This document shows positions 27,978 through 36,925 of a stretch of 64,000 nt of DNA, piece after piece. Positions within the stretch are counted from its first letter, which is position 1. Each line of letters starts with the position of its first letter. Both the position numbers and the translations under genes were made by a program. Source of the DNA: Methylovirgula sp. HY1 (GTDB lineage Bacteria; Pseudomonadota; Alphaproteobacteria; Rhizobiales; Beijerinckiaceae); the NCBI RefSeq assembly GCF_019343105.1, contig NZ_CP073764.1, positions 1,302,001 to 1,366,000 of the forward strand. The letters are read 5' to 3'. The notes below the pieces were generated by a model. That model saw only the letters and a program-made list of their open reading frames with translations, had not been told where the DNA came from and searched no databases.

Positions 27978-28363
27978 AGTAGGCCGACTCCCAGGCTAGC
28001 CGATCAAACGCCGTTTAATGCGCCGATGTCCGTTGCGCGACGTCTGGCCTGTGATCGGTCCCATAGCGTTCCAGCATGGTGGCGCTGGCCTTTTCGAGAC
28101 CCACGACCTCGATCTCCGCGCCATGGCGGCGCTCGCTGGGATTTCCGGGGGATAGGTGCCCGGCCCGAGCCACCCAATGAAAACGGGTCAGATGAATGGC
28201 GCCAATCTATCCTTACCGCACCGCAGCATTGATGCTATGCTTACGATTTAGGCATGCCTATTTCATCGCCAAGCGCTTGAATTCGACCACCCCTGTATCG
28301 CTCCCCTTGCCCTTCCCGGCCCCATCGTTTACATTTTGATGAACCACTCAATCTGAGGTTTTC
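27978..28363. other. Intergenic stretch upstream of the leuA leader
   Basis: 386 bp without a credible gene. It must hold the leuA promoter in its right part (AT-richer near 28320-28350, TTTACATTTTGATGAACC). A short open stretch at 28030-28155 on the plus strand was considered and rejected. Confidence 0.45.
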
Positions 28364-28525
28364 GTGCGTCGAGCGGCGACATATATGCCAGCGTCCCAAA
28401 TGGAGCTGACGAGAGCGGGGCTTTCGCCCGCCGTCGCGTCATTGCGCCTCCATGCCGGGGTTTTGCGCGCGCGTGCCGCCCACGACCTTCTGCCGTCCGG
28501 TTTTCTGCTCCTTATCCGCCCCTGA
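28364..28525 (+). CDS. Candidate leader peptide for leuA attenuation
   Basis: A 53-codon frame starts with GTG and ends GFLLLIRP-stop, only 77 bp before leuA. Eleven of 53 codons are Leu, with three in a row just before the stop (CTG CTC CTT). Shorter internal ATG starts (28385, 28400) are possible. Leucine-rich leader peptides that control leuA by transcription attenuation are known in Alphaproteobacteria. The assignment here is inferred from position and composition. Confidence 0.4.
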   Translation: MRRAATYMPASQMELTRAGLSPAVASLRLHAGVLRARAAHDLLPSGFLLLIRP

Positions 28526-28559
28526 GGGCCGGCCGGGCTTTTGCCTGGGCACTCAGGGG
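28519..28559 (+). promoter_or_regulatory. Stem-loop overlapping the leader stop codon
   Basis: CCCCTGAG pairs with CTCAGGGG, with an inner GGCCGGGC-tttt-GCCTGGGC stem. The TGA of the leader peptide lies inside the left arm, so a ribosome stalled or terminating there would open the stem. No U-run follows directly, so it is not a classical terminator in itself; an antiterminator or anti-Shine-Dalgarno role is possible. Confidence 0.45.
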
Positions 28560-28601
28560 ATTGCGCGAGCCGAACAACCCTGACGAAGCCGGATCATAGC
28601 C

Positions 28602-30179
28602 ATGACGGACCAAATCAATCAAAGCGGCGAACCCACCGCCAATACCGAACGCGTCTTCATTTTCGACACCACATTGCGCGACGGCGAGCAATCGCCCGGC
28701 GCTTCGATGACGCTCGAAGAAAAGCTCGAAGTCGCCGAACTCCTCGACACGATGGGCGTCGATATTATCGAAGCCGGCTTCCCGATTGCCTCCGACGGCG
28801 ATTTCGAAGCCGTGTCCGAAGTTGCCCGGGTGGTGAAGCGGGCGAGCGTCGCCGGGCTTGCCCGCTCCGCCGCCAAGGACATCGACCGCTGCGCCGAGGC
28901 CGTGCGCAAAGCCGTGCATCCGCGCATTCATACGTTCATTTCGACCTCGCCTCTGCACATGAAATACAAGCTGCAGAAGACGGCGGACGAAGTCCTCGAC
29001 ATGATTACCGCGAGCGTCACCCGCGCCCGCAACCATGTCGCCGACGTAGAATGGTCAGCCGAGGACGGCACCAGGACGGAAATCGACTTTCTCTGCCGTT
29101 GCGTCGAGCTCGCGATCAAGGCCGGCGCCACGACGATCAATATTCCCGATACGGTCGGCTATACGGTGCCGGAGGAATATCAGGCCCTCTTTGAAACTGT
29201 CCGGGCGCGCGTGCCCAATTCCGACAAGGCGATCTTCTCCGTCCATTGCCACAACGATCTGGGGCTCGCGGTCGCCAATTCGCTGGCTGGTGTGAAAGGC
29301 GGCGCGCGGCAGATCGAATGCACGATCAACGGGCTTGGCGAACGCGCCGGCAATGCGGCGCTCGAAGAAATGGTGATGGCGCTGCGCGTGCGCGGCGACC
29401 GCCTGCCCTATCGCACCGGCATCGAGTCCAGCATGTTGACGCGTGCGTCGAAACTCGTCTCGGCAGTGAGTTCCTTCCCGGTCCAATACAATAAGGCGAT
29501 CGTCGGCCGCAACGCCTTCGCGCATGAGAGCGGCATCCATCAGGACGGCATGCTGAAACATGCGCAGACCTATGAGATCATGACGCCGGAGAGCGTCGGC
29601 GTCGCCAAGACTTCGCTCGTGATGGGCAAGCATTCCGGCCGCCATGCCTTCAAGGAAAAGCTGAAGGAATTGGGCTATGAGCTCGGCGAAAACGCGCTCG
29701 AAGACAGCTTCACCCGCTTCAAGGATCTCGCCGACCGCAAGAAGCTCATCTATGACGAGGATCTGATCACGCTCGTCGACGATGAGATCGTGCATGCGCA
29801 TGAGCGCATCAAGCTCCTCGCCTTGACCGTGATGGCCGGCACCGGTGGCCCGCAATCGGCGGCGCTGACCATCGAGGTCGATGGCGAGAAGATGACGCAT
29901 CAGGCAACCGGCAATGGCCCTGTCGATGCGATCTTCAATGCGGTCCAGGCGCTGGTGCCGCATCATGCGACACTCGAACTCTACCAAGTCCATGCGGTGA
30001 CAGAAGGGACGGACGCGCAGGCCGAAGTCTCGGTGCGCCTCGCCGAGGAGGGCAAATCGGTGACGGCGCGCGGCGCCGATCCCGACACGCTCGTCGCCTC
30101 GGCGCGGGCCTATATCGCCGCCCTTAACAAGTTGATGGTCAAGCGCGGCAAGAACCGGCCGGAAATCATGGCCGGCTGA
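28602..30179 (+). CDS. leuA: 2-Isopropylmalate synthase
   Basis: The product has 525 residues and performs the first committed step of leucine synthesis (acetyl-CoA plus 2-ketoisovalerate). The catalytic barrel carries [16 protein letters not shown] (21-36), [13 protein letters not shown] with metal-binding histidines, and [18 protein letters not shown]. The linker has [12 protein letters not shown]. The C-terminal ~130 residues form the regulatory LeuA dimer domain for leucine feedback. It is a full-length LeuA type I enzyme, transcribed alone with the leader described above. Confidence 0.97.
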   Translation: MTDQINQSGEPTANTERVFIFDTTLRDGEQSPGASMTLEEKLEVAELLDTMGVDIIEAGFPIASDGDFEAVSEVARVVKRASVAGLARSAAKDIDRCAEAVRKAVHPRIHTFISTSPLHMKYKLQKTADEVLDMITASVTRARNHVADVEWSAEDGTRTEIDFLCRCVELAIKAGATTINIPDTVGYTVPEEYQALFETVRARVPNSDKAIFSVHCHNDLGLAVANSLAGVKGGARQIECTINGLGERAGNAALEEMVMALRVRGDRLPYRTGIESSMLTRASKLVSAVSSFPVQYNKAIVGRNAFAHESGIHQDGMLKHAQTYEIMTPESVGVAKTSLVMGKHSGRHAFKEKLKELGYELGENALEDSFTRFKDLADRKKLIYDEDLITLVDDEIVHAHERIKLLALTVMAGTGGPQSAALTIEVDGEKMTHQATGNGPVDAIFNAVQALVPHHATLELYQVHAVTEGTDAQAEVSVRLAEEGKSVTARGADPDTLVASARAYIAALNKLMVKRGKNRPEIMAG

Positions 30180-30536
30180 ACCCGAAACAAGGGCGGCGCG
30201 CCGTGCCGCCCGTCCGGCAAGAGGTGGACGAGAAACCTGGAGAGGCCCTTAAGTGACGGTTATCTAAGGCCAACCGGGGATGATGCGATTTCCCGCTTGC
30301 CTCATCTTGCCGCTTCGCTTACACCCTCCTCCACGCGACGCGCGGGCGTCCTGTTTCGAAGTTCAACCGCGCGCCAGAAGGCCCGCTAGAGCATGTTCCA
30401 GAAAAGTTGATCGACTTTTCTGACGAGAACATGCTCCAGTTGATTTTGAGCATTTTCCTTTCGACCGGATGCTTCCATCCGTTTGATAAACGCTCTTGGG
30501 CCTCGAAAAATCGATGGAACCTAACTCTTTGTGTTA
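30180..30536. other. Gap between leuA and tRNA-Lys
   Basis: 357 bp without a gene; the right half is a copy of the dispersed repeat. TTCGAAAAATCGATGG just before the tRNA may belong to its promoter. Confidence 0.6.
30388..30497. repeat. Copy of the dispersed palindromic repeat
   Basis: GAGCATGTTCCAGAAAAGTT..ACTTTTCTG, AGAACATGCTCCAGTTGATT, then a weaker hairpin CGACCGGATG-ctt-CCATCCG flanked by GAGCATTTTC and AAACGCTC. The CTCGGATATATCCGAG module is absent. Confidence 0.8.
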
Positions 30537-30612
<76 letters not shown>

Positions 30613-30705
30613 TCGATTTCAAAGGCTTAGCGTCAGATTTGATACCCGGATAGCACAGCGAATTTGATCAGGGTAACGCATCGGGTAACAGCCGGCGCTT
30701 TTTAC

Positions 30706-30861
30706 ATGCACCCTACCCCGCCCACCATCGCCCACCTCAAAGGCCATGGCCTCAAGGGCCTCTTCGTCACATGCGCCAACGCGGCGTGCCAGCACTCGAC
30801 GGCTTTCACCTTTGCGGCGCTTGGGCTGCACGGCCTCGATCAGCCCTTGACATATATGTAA
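30706..30861 (+). pseudogene. 5' part of a small zinc-ribbon protein gene, split by the toxin-antitoxin cassette
   Basis: A 51-residue frame with TPPTIAHLKGHGLKGLFVTC, then ANAACQHSTAFTFAALGL. It looks like the first half of a ~75-90 residue family common in Hyphomicrobiales, whose second half has an FVC-x-x-CGGRA zinc knuckle. Here the frame ends in LTYM-stop inside the AT-rich operator of the toxin gene. The missing knuckle is found 740 bp downstream at 31599. The family match is from memory. Confidence 0.65.
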
Positions 30862-30885
30862 CTTACATATATGTAACTTACATAT
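30847..30885 (+). promoter_or_regulatory. Promoter/operator of the toxin-antitoxin pair
   Basis: TTGACA at 30847-30852 is a perfect -35 box. It overlaps a 23-bp palindrome (30851-30873; half-site CATATATGTAA), and a further partial copy TTACATAT follows. Repeated AT-rich palindromes at this position are typical autoregulatory sites bound by the antitoxin or the complex. Confidence 0.65.
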
Positions 30886-30906
30886 CCCGCGCGAGGCCCT
30901 TACTCA

Positions 30907-31269
30907 ATGCATACCGTCTGCGAAACTTCAGCTTTTCAAAGCGCTGCTGAAGAAGCTGGCATGACGCGAGACGAAATCGATAGATTTATCGAGATTGTAG
31001 CGGCGGACCCGGAAGCAGGCGATGTGATGAAGGGCACCGGCGGTTGCCGCAAGGTGCGTTTCGGCGGTCGCGGCAAAGGCAAAAGCGGAGGCTATCGTAT
31101 CGTGACGTTTTTCACTGGCAAAGACCTGCCGGTGTTCTTGCTTACCGTTTTTGGAAAGGGCGAGCAGGCTAATCTGACCAAAGCCGAGCGAAATGCCCTC
31201 GCCGCGCTGACGAAAATCCTTGTTTCAGAGTACCGGAACAAAATTGTAGCCGTAGGAGCCACCCGATGA
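30907..31269 (+). CDS. RelE/HigB-type toxin
   Basis: The product has 120 residues of the RelE/ParE toxin superfamily: MTRDEIDRFIEIVAADPEAG, KGTGGCRKVRFGGRGKGKSG, GYRIVTFFTGKDLPVFLLTV and KGEQANLTKAERNALAAL. The basic GGRGKGKSGGYR stretch and the following strand match mRNA-interferase toxins of the HigB-2/YgjN subgroup. The toxin gene comes first and overlaps the antitoxin by 4 bp (ATGA), the order typical of HigBA. Confidence 0.88.
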   Translation: MHTVCETSAFQSAAEEAGMTRDEIDRFIEIVAADPEAGDVMKGTGGCRKVRFGGRGKGKSGGYRIVTFFTGKDLPVFLLTVFGKGEQANLTKAERNALAALTKILVSEYRNKIVAVGATR

Positions 31270-31577
31270 GCAAGAAAGCGTTCGACAAAATTGCTGCAGG
31301 CCTGAATGAGGCCATCGGAATTGCGCGCGGCGAAATCAAGCCGGCTCGGCTGCACGTTCCTGCGGAGCTGGATATTCGAGCGATCCGAGCGAAAACCGGT
31401 TTGTCTCAAGCGGATTTTGCCTATCAATTCGGCTTTACCGCCGACCAGATCAAAGCGTGGGAGCAAGGCAGGTCGCGTCCGCTCGGAGGCGTGCGCGCCT
31501 ACTTGATGATGATCGATATTGATCACGAAGCCGTTTCGCGCATCTTTGAACAGGGCCGCCAGCACAAGGCTGCTTGA
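31266..31577 (+). CDS. HigA-type antitoxin with XRE helix-turn-helix
   Basis: The product has 103 residues. The N-terminal half (AFDKIAAGLNEAIGIARGEI) probably wraps the toxin. The C-terminal XRE domain (IRAIRAKTGLSQADFAYQFG, FTADQIKAWEQGRSRPLGGV) binds the palindromes upstream of the toxin gene. It pairs with the preceding toxin through an ATGA overlap. Base composition is less GC-rich than neighbouring chromosomal genes, in line with horizontal origin. Confidence 0.9.
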   Translation: MSKKAFDKIAAGLNEAIGIARGEIKPARLHVPAELDIRAIRAKTGLSQADFAYQFGFTADQIKAWEQGRSRPLGGVRAYLMMIDIDHEAVSRIFEQGRQHKAA

Positions 31578-31598
31578 GCGCCCGGCGTATAATCCGGC

Positions 31599-31682
31599 CG
31601 CTTGCATTTCGTCTGCACGCGCTGCGGCGGACGAGCTGGCAGGTGTGCTCGTCCTTTCCGGTTGCCTCCGCGGTCGAGGTAG
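31599..31682 (+). pseudogene. 3' part of the split zinc-ribbon gene
   Basis: The frame reads RLHFVCTRCGGRAGRCARPF and a few more residues to TAG. The CTRCGG knuckle is what the 51-residue fragment at 30706 lacks. The two halves flank the toxin-antitoxin cassette, so the cassette appears to have inserted into, or replaced the middle of, one small gene. Confidence 0.6.
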
Positions 31683-31736
31683 CAACCGACAAATTGTCGC
31701 TTGCTATCCCATGGCGCCCTGTTCGCGGCATGCGCG

Positions 31737-32009
31737 CTAGGCGTTTCCCCAGGCGGCGCGCGGATGGTCAAAGTCATTCAGCGTCGGACCGCTATCTTCG
31801 GGCATCGTCGCGCGCTTTAAGTCCCTTTCCCAGGCCTCTTGTTCGTGGCGCCTTTGGTCGGCTCCATGAAATAAATCGCGGAGCCGGTAAGCACTGGCAA
31901 GCTCGCAATCGCGAAACAGGCACGCCTGGCACTTTCCGCAATCATGCGTCTTTTGGAGCGCCGCAAGCCTTTCGCTAAGTTTTGCCTGCAAAAGCGAATT
32001 GATGTCCAC
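31737..32009 (-). CDS. Small cysteine-cluster protein
   Basis: The product has 90 residues from a GTG at 32009 with AAGGA seven bases upstream. Four cysteines form the cluster CGKCQACLFRDC (C-x2-C-x2-C-x4-C), preceded by a helical LLQAKLSERLAALQKTHD and followed by a His-containing helix (FHGADQRRHEQEAWERDLKR). A zinc or iron-sulfur site is plausible. The frame stays open upstream into the end of the IS21 element (to 32117), so the original N-terminus may have been lost or changed by the insertion. Not recognised. Confidence 0.6.
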   Translation of the reverse strand: MDINSLLQAKLSERLAALQKTHDCGKCQACLFRDCELASAYRLRDLFHGADQRRHEQEAWERDLKRATMPEDSGPTLNDFDHPRAAWGNA

Positions 32010-32197
32010 GTCGGTATCCTTCACAGTCAAACGGTCTTTGGAAAAGGGCGGGAATGTGGCGCGCGATGGCGCCACGGTTCCCATTGTGTTGATTTCCACT
32101 GAGAGTTGACCCGGCAAAGAGGGATATTTCCACCGAGAATTGACCCATGTTTGAACCCTCCCTGCTTGTTTTTGGCGGGGGCAATGGAGTGATCGAC

Positions 32198-33727
32198 ATG
32201 GCGTTATTGAGCGTGATTAGACGCTGGCATTTTCGAGAGCATCTATCGATCCGAGAAATTTCGCGTCGGACCGGCCTGTCGCGGAACACCGTCCGCAAAT
32301 ATCTGCGTTCGGGCGACGTGGAACCGAAGTTCAAGGTCCCGGAGCGGCCGAGCAAGCTTGACGCCTTCGCCGACCGATTGTCGGCCTGGCTGAAAACGGA
32401 GGCCAACAAGCCGCGCAAGCAGAAGCGCACACTCAAGCAGTTGCATGCCGATCTGACCGGCCTCGGCTATGACGGCTCTTACAATCGAGTTGCGGCCTTC
32501 GCGCGGGATTGGAAAGCTGCGCGACAGAGGGAACTGCAAACGTCGGGTCGCGGGACCTTCGTGCCGCTGTCATTTGAACCGGGCGAAGCATTCCAGTTCG
32601 ATTGGTCCGAGGACTGGGCGATCATCGGCAATGAGCGCACCAAGTTGCAGGTGGCTCATACGAAGCTGAGCTACAGCCGGGCTTTCGTCGTGCGCGCCTA
32701 TCTCCTGCAGACGCATGAGATGCTGTTCGACGCGCACAATCACGCCTTCCGGGCCTTTGGCGGGGTGCCCCGGCGCGGCATCTACGACAACATGAAGACT
32801 GCCATCGACAAGGTCGGACGTGGGAAGGAGCGCGATGTCAACGCGCGCTTCCTGGCAATGGCCAGCCACTATCTGTTTGAACCCGAGTTCTGCAATCCGG
32901 CATCCGGCTGGGAGAAGGGACAGGTTGAGAAGAACGTCCAGGATGCACGTCATAGACTCTGGCAGCCCATCCCACGCTTTGCCTCGCTCGATGCCCTGAA
33001 CGAATGGCTGGAGAACCGCTGCAAGGAGCTCTGGCGGCAGACGTCGCACGGGCGATTGCATGGAACGATCGCTGACATCTGGGCCGAGGAGGCCCCGGCT
33101 CTCATGGCGGTGTCACGCCCTTTCGATGGCTTCGTCGAATACACCAAACGGGTCTCACCGACCTGCCTCATCCATCTGGAGCGCAACCGCTACAGCGTTC
33201 CGGCCTCCCTCGCCAACCGCCCGGTGAGCCTACGTGTTTACCCGGAGAAGATCGTTGTCGCCGCCGAAGGCCAGCTGATCTGCGAGCATCGCCGCATCAT
33301 CGACCGTTCTCATGATGGGCCGGGCCAGACGGTCTATGACTGGCGGCATTATCTGGCTGTCGTTCAGCGCAAGCCTGGCGCGCTTCGCAATGGCGCTCCT
33401 TTTGTCGAGCTGCCGGATGCCTTCAGAATGTTACAACAGCAGCTTCTCAGGAAGCCGGGTGGCGATCGCGAGATGGTCGACATCCTGGCGCTTGTCCTCC
33501 AGCACGACGAGCAGGCTGTGCTCTCGGCCGTCGAGCTGGCCCTGGAGGCAGGCGTTCCGACGAAGACGCATGTGCTGAATCTGCTTCATAGGCTGATCGA
33601 CGGCAAACCCGTCGTCCCACCAACCGTCGATGCGCCTCAGGCTTTGACGCTCACCAAGGAGCCGAAGGCCAATGTCGAACGCTACGACGCCTTGAGAGAA
33701 ACAGCGGAGACGCGCCATGCATCATAA
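32198..33727 (+). CDS. istA: IS21-family transposase IstA
   Basis: The product has 509 residues from the ATG at 32198 (GGAG eight bases upstream; an earlier ATG at 32147 adds 17 residues). The helix-turn-helix [20 protein letters not shown] is followed by an rve-type catalytic core with [19 protein letters not shown] and [10 protein letters not shown], giving the DDE residues. The C-terminal domain contains [17 protein letters not shown]. It appears intact. Confidence 0.95.
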   Translation: MALLSVIRRWHFREHLSIREISRRTGLSRNTVRKYLRSGDVEPKFKVPERPSKLDAFADRLSAWLKTEANKPRKQKRTLKQLHADLTGLGYDGSYNRVAAFARDWKAARQRELQTSGRGTFVPLSFEPGEAFQFDWSEDWAIIGNERTKLQVAHTKLSYSRAFVVRAYLLQTHEMLFDAHNHAFRAFGGVPRRGIYDNMKTAIDKVGRGKERDVNARFLAMASHYLFEPEFCNPASGWEKGQVEKNVQDARHRLWQPIPRFASLDALNEWLENRCKELWRQTSHGRLHGTIADIWAEEAPALMAVSRPFDGFVEYTKRVSPTCLIHLERNRYSVPASLANRPVSLRVYPEKIVVAAEGQLICEHRRIIDRSHDGPGQTVYDWRHYLAVVQRKPGALRNGAPFVELPDAFRMLQQQLLRKPGGDREMVDILALVLQHDEQAVLSAVELALEAGVPTKTHVLNLLHRLIDGKPVVPPTVDAPQALTLTKEPKANVERYDALRETAETRHAS

Positions 33728-34529
33728 TCCTGCAAGCGGTGCCATCGTCATCATGCTCAGAAGCCTCAAGATGCACGGCATGGCCCACGCCGTCAGCGAG
33801 TTGACCGAACAGGGGGCGCCCGCCTTCGAAGCCGCTATCCCGATCCTGTCCCAGCTCGTGAAGGCAGAAACGGCTGAGCGGGAGGTCAGATCGGTGGCCT
33901 ATCAGCTCAAGGCGGCACGGCTCCCCGCCTATCGCGACCTGAATGGCTTCGACTTCTCAAGCAGCGAGATCAACGAAGCGCTCGTGCGCCAGCTCCATCG
34001 CTGCGAGTTCATCGACGCGGCCAACAACATCGTTCTAGTGGGCGGCCCCGGCACAGGAAAAACCCATGTCGCGACCGCCATCGGCGTGCAGGCCATCGAG
34101 CACCACCATAAACGCGTCCGCTTCTTCTCGACCGTCGAACTGGTCAATGCGCTCGATCAAGAAAAGGCGCAAGGCAGATCCGGGCAGATCGCCAATCGCC
34201 TCGTCCACTCAGATCTCGTCGTCCTGGACGAACTGGGCTACCTGCCGTTCAGCGCATCCGGTGGCGCGCTGCTCTTCCATCTCTTGAGCAAGCTCCATGA
34301 GCGCACCAGCGTGATCATCACCACCAATCTCAGCTTCAGCGAATGGGCGAGCGTCTTCGGCGATCCTAAGATGACGACCGCATTGCTCGACCGTCTGACC
34401 CACCACTGCCACATCCTGGAGACAGGAAACGACAGCTTCCGATTCAAAAACAGCTCGGCACACGCGGCCAAAGCAAAGAAGGAGAAAAATAGGAACTTGA
34501 CCATCGCACGAGACCCGAAAGATACATAA
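33717..34529 (+). CDS. istB: IS21-family helper ATPase IstB
   Basis: The product has 270 residues and is a DnaC-like AAA+ ATPase that assists IstA. Walker A is GGPGTGKT (109-116), Walker B is [12 protein letters not shown], and [20 protein letters not shown] is the sensor region. It overlaps the end of istA by 11 bp. It appears intact. Confidence 0.96.
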   Translation: MHHNPASGAIVIMLRSLKMHGMAHAVSELTEQGAPAFEAAIPILSQLVKAETAEREVRSVAYQLKAARLPAYRDLNGFDFSSSEINEALVRQLHRCEFIDAANNIVLVGGPGTGKTHVATAIGVQAIEHHHKRVRFFSTVELVNALDQEKAQGRSGQIANRLVHSDLVVLDELGYLPFSASGGALLFHLLSKLHERTSVIITTNLSFSEWASVFGDPKMTTALLDRLTHHCHILETGNDSFRFKNSSAHAAKAKKEKNRNLTIARDPKDT

Positions 34530-34584
34530 CAGGCGGGTCAGTTCTCAGTGGAAACGCCGGGTCAACTCTCAGTGGAAATCAACA

Positions 34585-35125
34585 CTGGACGGATTGTGTG
34601 AGCACTGCCGCTACCCTCACATGTCAGCGCTGACCACCAACTGTAGCTAAAGTTAGTCTTGGTTAATAATTTGTAAAGCAAGACGTTGAACTTTGGTTAA
34701 CAATCAAGCGCATCCGCCGATCGCTGGCGCCGGCTCGAAACAGCCGCGGTTTCCATTGATCTGTTCGATGCCACGCGGGGCGCTAAGTTAGGCCCGTCAA
34801 AAAGCCGCTGCCGGAGATCCCGCGGCTTGCTGCACCGGATCATCGAAATAATAGATTGATTTGATCCAATGCATAAATTGGACATGAGACATCTCCAGGT
34901 CTTTTGATGCACCATGGATTCGAACGGAATGGGGAAAGTGGAGCTATTTTGTCATTCCGTTCTGGCGCAGCAGGACTGCCGCGCCTTATGTGCAATCACG
35001 TCACACCCCTCTGCTACTGTCTCCCTGGATTTGCAGACGAACGGCATGTCGCGGCTTTCGTTGCATCGTTTCGCGGCTGAACTGCCGACTATGGCCGCAT
35101 GGATCTCGCTCAGAAGGACTTGATC
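34585..35125. other. Intergenic region between the IS21 element and the sulfur cluster
   Basis: 541 bp, AT-rich around 34640-34710 (GGTTAATAATTTGTAAAGC, then GGTTAACAATC). It probably holds the promoter of the sulfur cluster near its right end. A 31-codon frame on the minus strand (34797-34892) was noted, but its ribosome binding site touches the start codon. Confidence 0.5.
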
Positions 35126-35911
35126 ATGACTGAATTCATCCACCGCCGCAGAGCACTCATCAATACTGGCTTGGCCGTTGCCGCTGGCGCGGCAACGCTC
35201 GCGTCGCCTGCGGTCCAGGCGGCGGAAACCAGCATGATACCGACCGGCGCAAAAACCCTGCGCGACTTGACCAAACGGCTGGCCAAGGCGCCACGCCGTC
35301 GCGACTTCAAGACGGTGCCGATGATTCTCGATGATCCCAAACAGTGGGATCACGAAGCGTTGTCGGAGGTCTTGGCCTATCACGGCAATCCGAAGCAGGT
35401 TTATGACAATACGGCGATCGCGTCGCCCTGGCTCAACGTGATGCGCAATGCGCTCAATGCGCAGATCTGGTCATTCAAGCATCCCGACTTTTTGGTCGTG
35501 TCGGCCACCCATGGTTCCGCACATGTTGCTCTTTACGACGAGGCGATGTGGGTGAAATATCAACTCAGCAAGCTGACGGGCGGGAAGTTCAAGACCAACA
35601 CGCTGATCGTCGAGACGAAGGCCGCGTCCAAGGATTCGGCGAAATTCGAGGATCCAGATGGTGTGTTTTCGCCGCACAACAACTCGATCCCCGCTTTGCA
35701 GGAGCGCGGCGTCGTCTTTCTGGCCTGCCACAATGCGATCTGGGAACAGGCTGAAAAGCTTATCAAGACAAATGTAAATCCCGACAAGCTTTCGCATGAG
35801 GCACTGGTCGCGGAACTGACCAATCATTTGATCCCCGGCGCCATTCTGACGCCCGGCATTGTCGCAACGCTGCCCGAATTGCAGCGCGTCGGCTTCGCCT
35901 ACATAAAGTGA
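35126..35911 (+). CDS. Exported DsrE-like protein of the sulfur cluster
   Basis: The product has 261 residues from the ATG at 35126 (AAGGA in front). The N-terminus HRRRALINTGLAVAAGAATL then ASPAVQAAE looks like a Tat-type signal. The mature part has a DsrE/TusD-like fold pattern: FLVVSATHGSAHVALYDEAM, VVFLACHNAIWEQAEKLIK and LIPGAILTPGIVATLPELQR. It has one cysteine only (C201 in FLACHN), at the position where DsrE-type carriers hold a persulfide. Such proteins are normally cytoplasmic; the exported form is unusual. It is the first gene of a four-gene set with an SBP, DoxDA and TauE. Confidence 0.75.
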   Translation: MTEFIHRRRALINTGLAVAAGAATLASPAVQAAETSMIPTGAKTLRDLTKRLAKAPRRRDFKTVPMILDDPKQWDHEALSEVLAYHGNPKQVYDNTAIASPWLNVMRNALNAQIWSFKHPDFLVVSATHGSAHVALYDEAMWVKYQLSKLTGGKFKTNTLIVETKAASKDSAKFEDPDGVFSPHNNSIPALQERGVVFLACHNAIWEQAEKLIKTNVNPDKLSHEALVAELTNHLIPGAILTPGIVATLPELQRVGFAYIK

Positions 35912-35919
35912 GTGTAACG

Positions 35920-36894
35920 ATGCTCAAGTTGTTTCGCTACGTAGCGATGGGTGTCGCGGTCGCGGTTCTGCCGACGATTGCCGCAGCCCAGGGTGGCCAA
36001 GGAAAAGCCAATATCTTCCCGCCCTGGCAAGGCGGCACCAACAATGATGTGGTGAAACGCGGATTCGAATTCACCGTACCGGAGGTCGACGACCTGCCGG
36101 ACTTCCACGGTGATCCTTGCCATGCGAAGCTCGTCCTCTATGTCGGCGGCAATTACTTCTTCGCCATGGCGCCGCTGGTGGCCGAATTCGAGCGCTTGAA
36201 TCCCGAATATAAGGGCAAGCTCTATTGGGAGACGATCCCACCCGGCCTGTTGGTGAAGCAGCTTAAATCCGGTGGCACCATCACTGTCGGCAATATGACT
36301 TGGACGGCGCCCGCGGATGTCTATTTCGCCGGGCTCGCCAAAGTGAAGCAACGGATCGACGAAGGCCTGCTCGTCGGTCCCGCCGTGCCTTATGTGACGA
36401 ATACTCTGACCATCATGGTGCCGAAGGGCAATCCGGCGCATATCACCGGACTGACCGATCTCGGCAAGCCCGGCGTGCGGCTGGTGATGCCGAATCCGGA
36501 ATTCGAAGGCATCGCCCGGCAAATCAAGGCCGCGCTCAAAAAAGCTGGCGGCGCAGCCCTCGCCACGCGGGTCTATGACACCAAAGTCAAGGATGGCAGC
36601 ACGATCCTGACCCATATTCATCATCGGCAGACGCCGCTGTTCCTGATGCAGGGTCGCGCTGACGCGGGCGTCACCTGGCAATCGGAGGCCATGTTCCAGG
36701 AGCAGGCGCACAATCCGATTTCCCATGTCGACATTCCCGATGCTCAAAACAGCACCGCGATCTATGCCGGAGCGGAAGTGAAGAGCGCCAAGCATCCGCG
36801 GGCAGCAAAGGCGTGGCTTTCCTTCATTCGTTCGAAGCCGGCTCTCGCCATTTTCGAACGCTATGGATTCAAGGCTTATAAGCAAGCAAAGTGA
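35920..36894 (+). CDS. Periplasmic substrate-binding protein (ModA/SBP-like) in the sulfur cluster
   Basis: The product has 324 residues. The signal peptide is YVAMGVAVAVLPTIAAAQ. The two-lobe binding-protein pattern is seen in AKLVLYVGGNYFFAMAPLVA, NTLTIMVPKGNPAHITGLTD, GRADAGVTWQSEAMFQEQAH and AKAWLSFIRSKPALAIFERY. No permease or ATPase gene is nearby, so it may serve the DoxDA enzyme, a distant ABC system or act as a scavenging/chaperone protein. GTG at 35908 overlapping the previous stop is an alternative start. The ligand is unknown; an oxyanion such as thiosulfate, sulfate or tungstate is a reasonable guess. Confidence 0.8.
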   Translation: MLKLFRYVAMGVAVAVLPTIAAAQGGQGKANIFPPWQGGTNNDVVKRGFEFTVPEVDDLPDFHGDPCHAKLVLYVGGNYFFAMAPLVAEFERLNPEYKGKLYWETIPPGLLVKQLKSGGTITVGNMTWTAPADVYFAGLAKVKQRIDEGLLVGPAVPYVTNTLTIMVPKGNPAHITGLTDLGKPGVRLVMPNPEFEGIARQIKAALKKAGGAALATRVYDTKVKDGSTILTHIHHRQTPLFLMQGRADAGVTWQSEAMFQEQAHNPISHVDIPDAQNSTAIYAGAEVKSAKHPRAAKAWLSFIRSKPALAIFERYGFKAYKQAK

Positions 36895-36925
36895 CGGACC
36901 CGCCAAGGACGTCGAGGAGGTTATG

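Larger units (their letters stand above)
32087..34584 (+). mobile_element. Complete IS21-family insertion sequence
   Basis: A 2498-bp element bounded by a perfect 29-bp inverted repeat (32087-32115 and 34556-34584; it starts TGTTGATTTCCACTGAG). Secondary copies of the terminal motif lie just inside (about 32126-32149 and 34534-34554), which is typical of IS21. It contains istA and istB. The flanks (CCATTG left, CTGGAC right) show no clear target duplication. It lies downstream of the toxin-antitoxin cassette and just upstream of the sulfur cluster. Confidence 0.95.

Noticed and set aside
28030-28155. Plus-strand stretch with VIGPIAFQHGGAGLFETHDL
   Set aside because: It has no start site and I could not tie it to any family; probably chance or very old gene debris.
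32081-34590. Target-site duplication of the IS21 element
   Set aside because: The bases directly outside the inverted repeats (CCATTG and CTGGAC) do not match; ATTGTGT occurs near both ends but not at the borders.
34797-34892. 31-codon frame on the minus strand (QFMHWIKSIYYFDDPVQQAA)
   Set aside because: It looks protein-like, but the GGAG touches the ATG and nothing about its surroundings supports a small gene or a peptide-modification locus.
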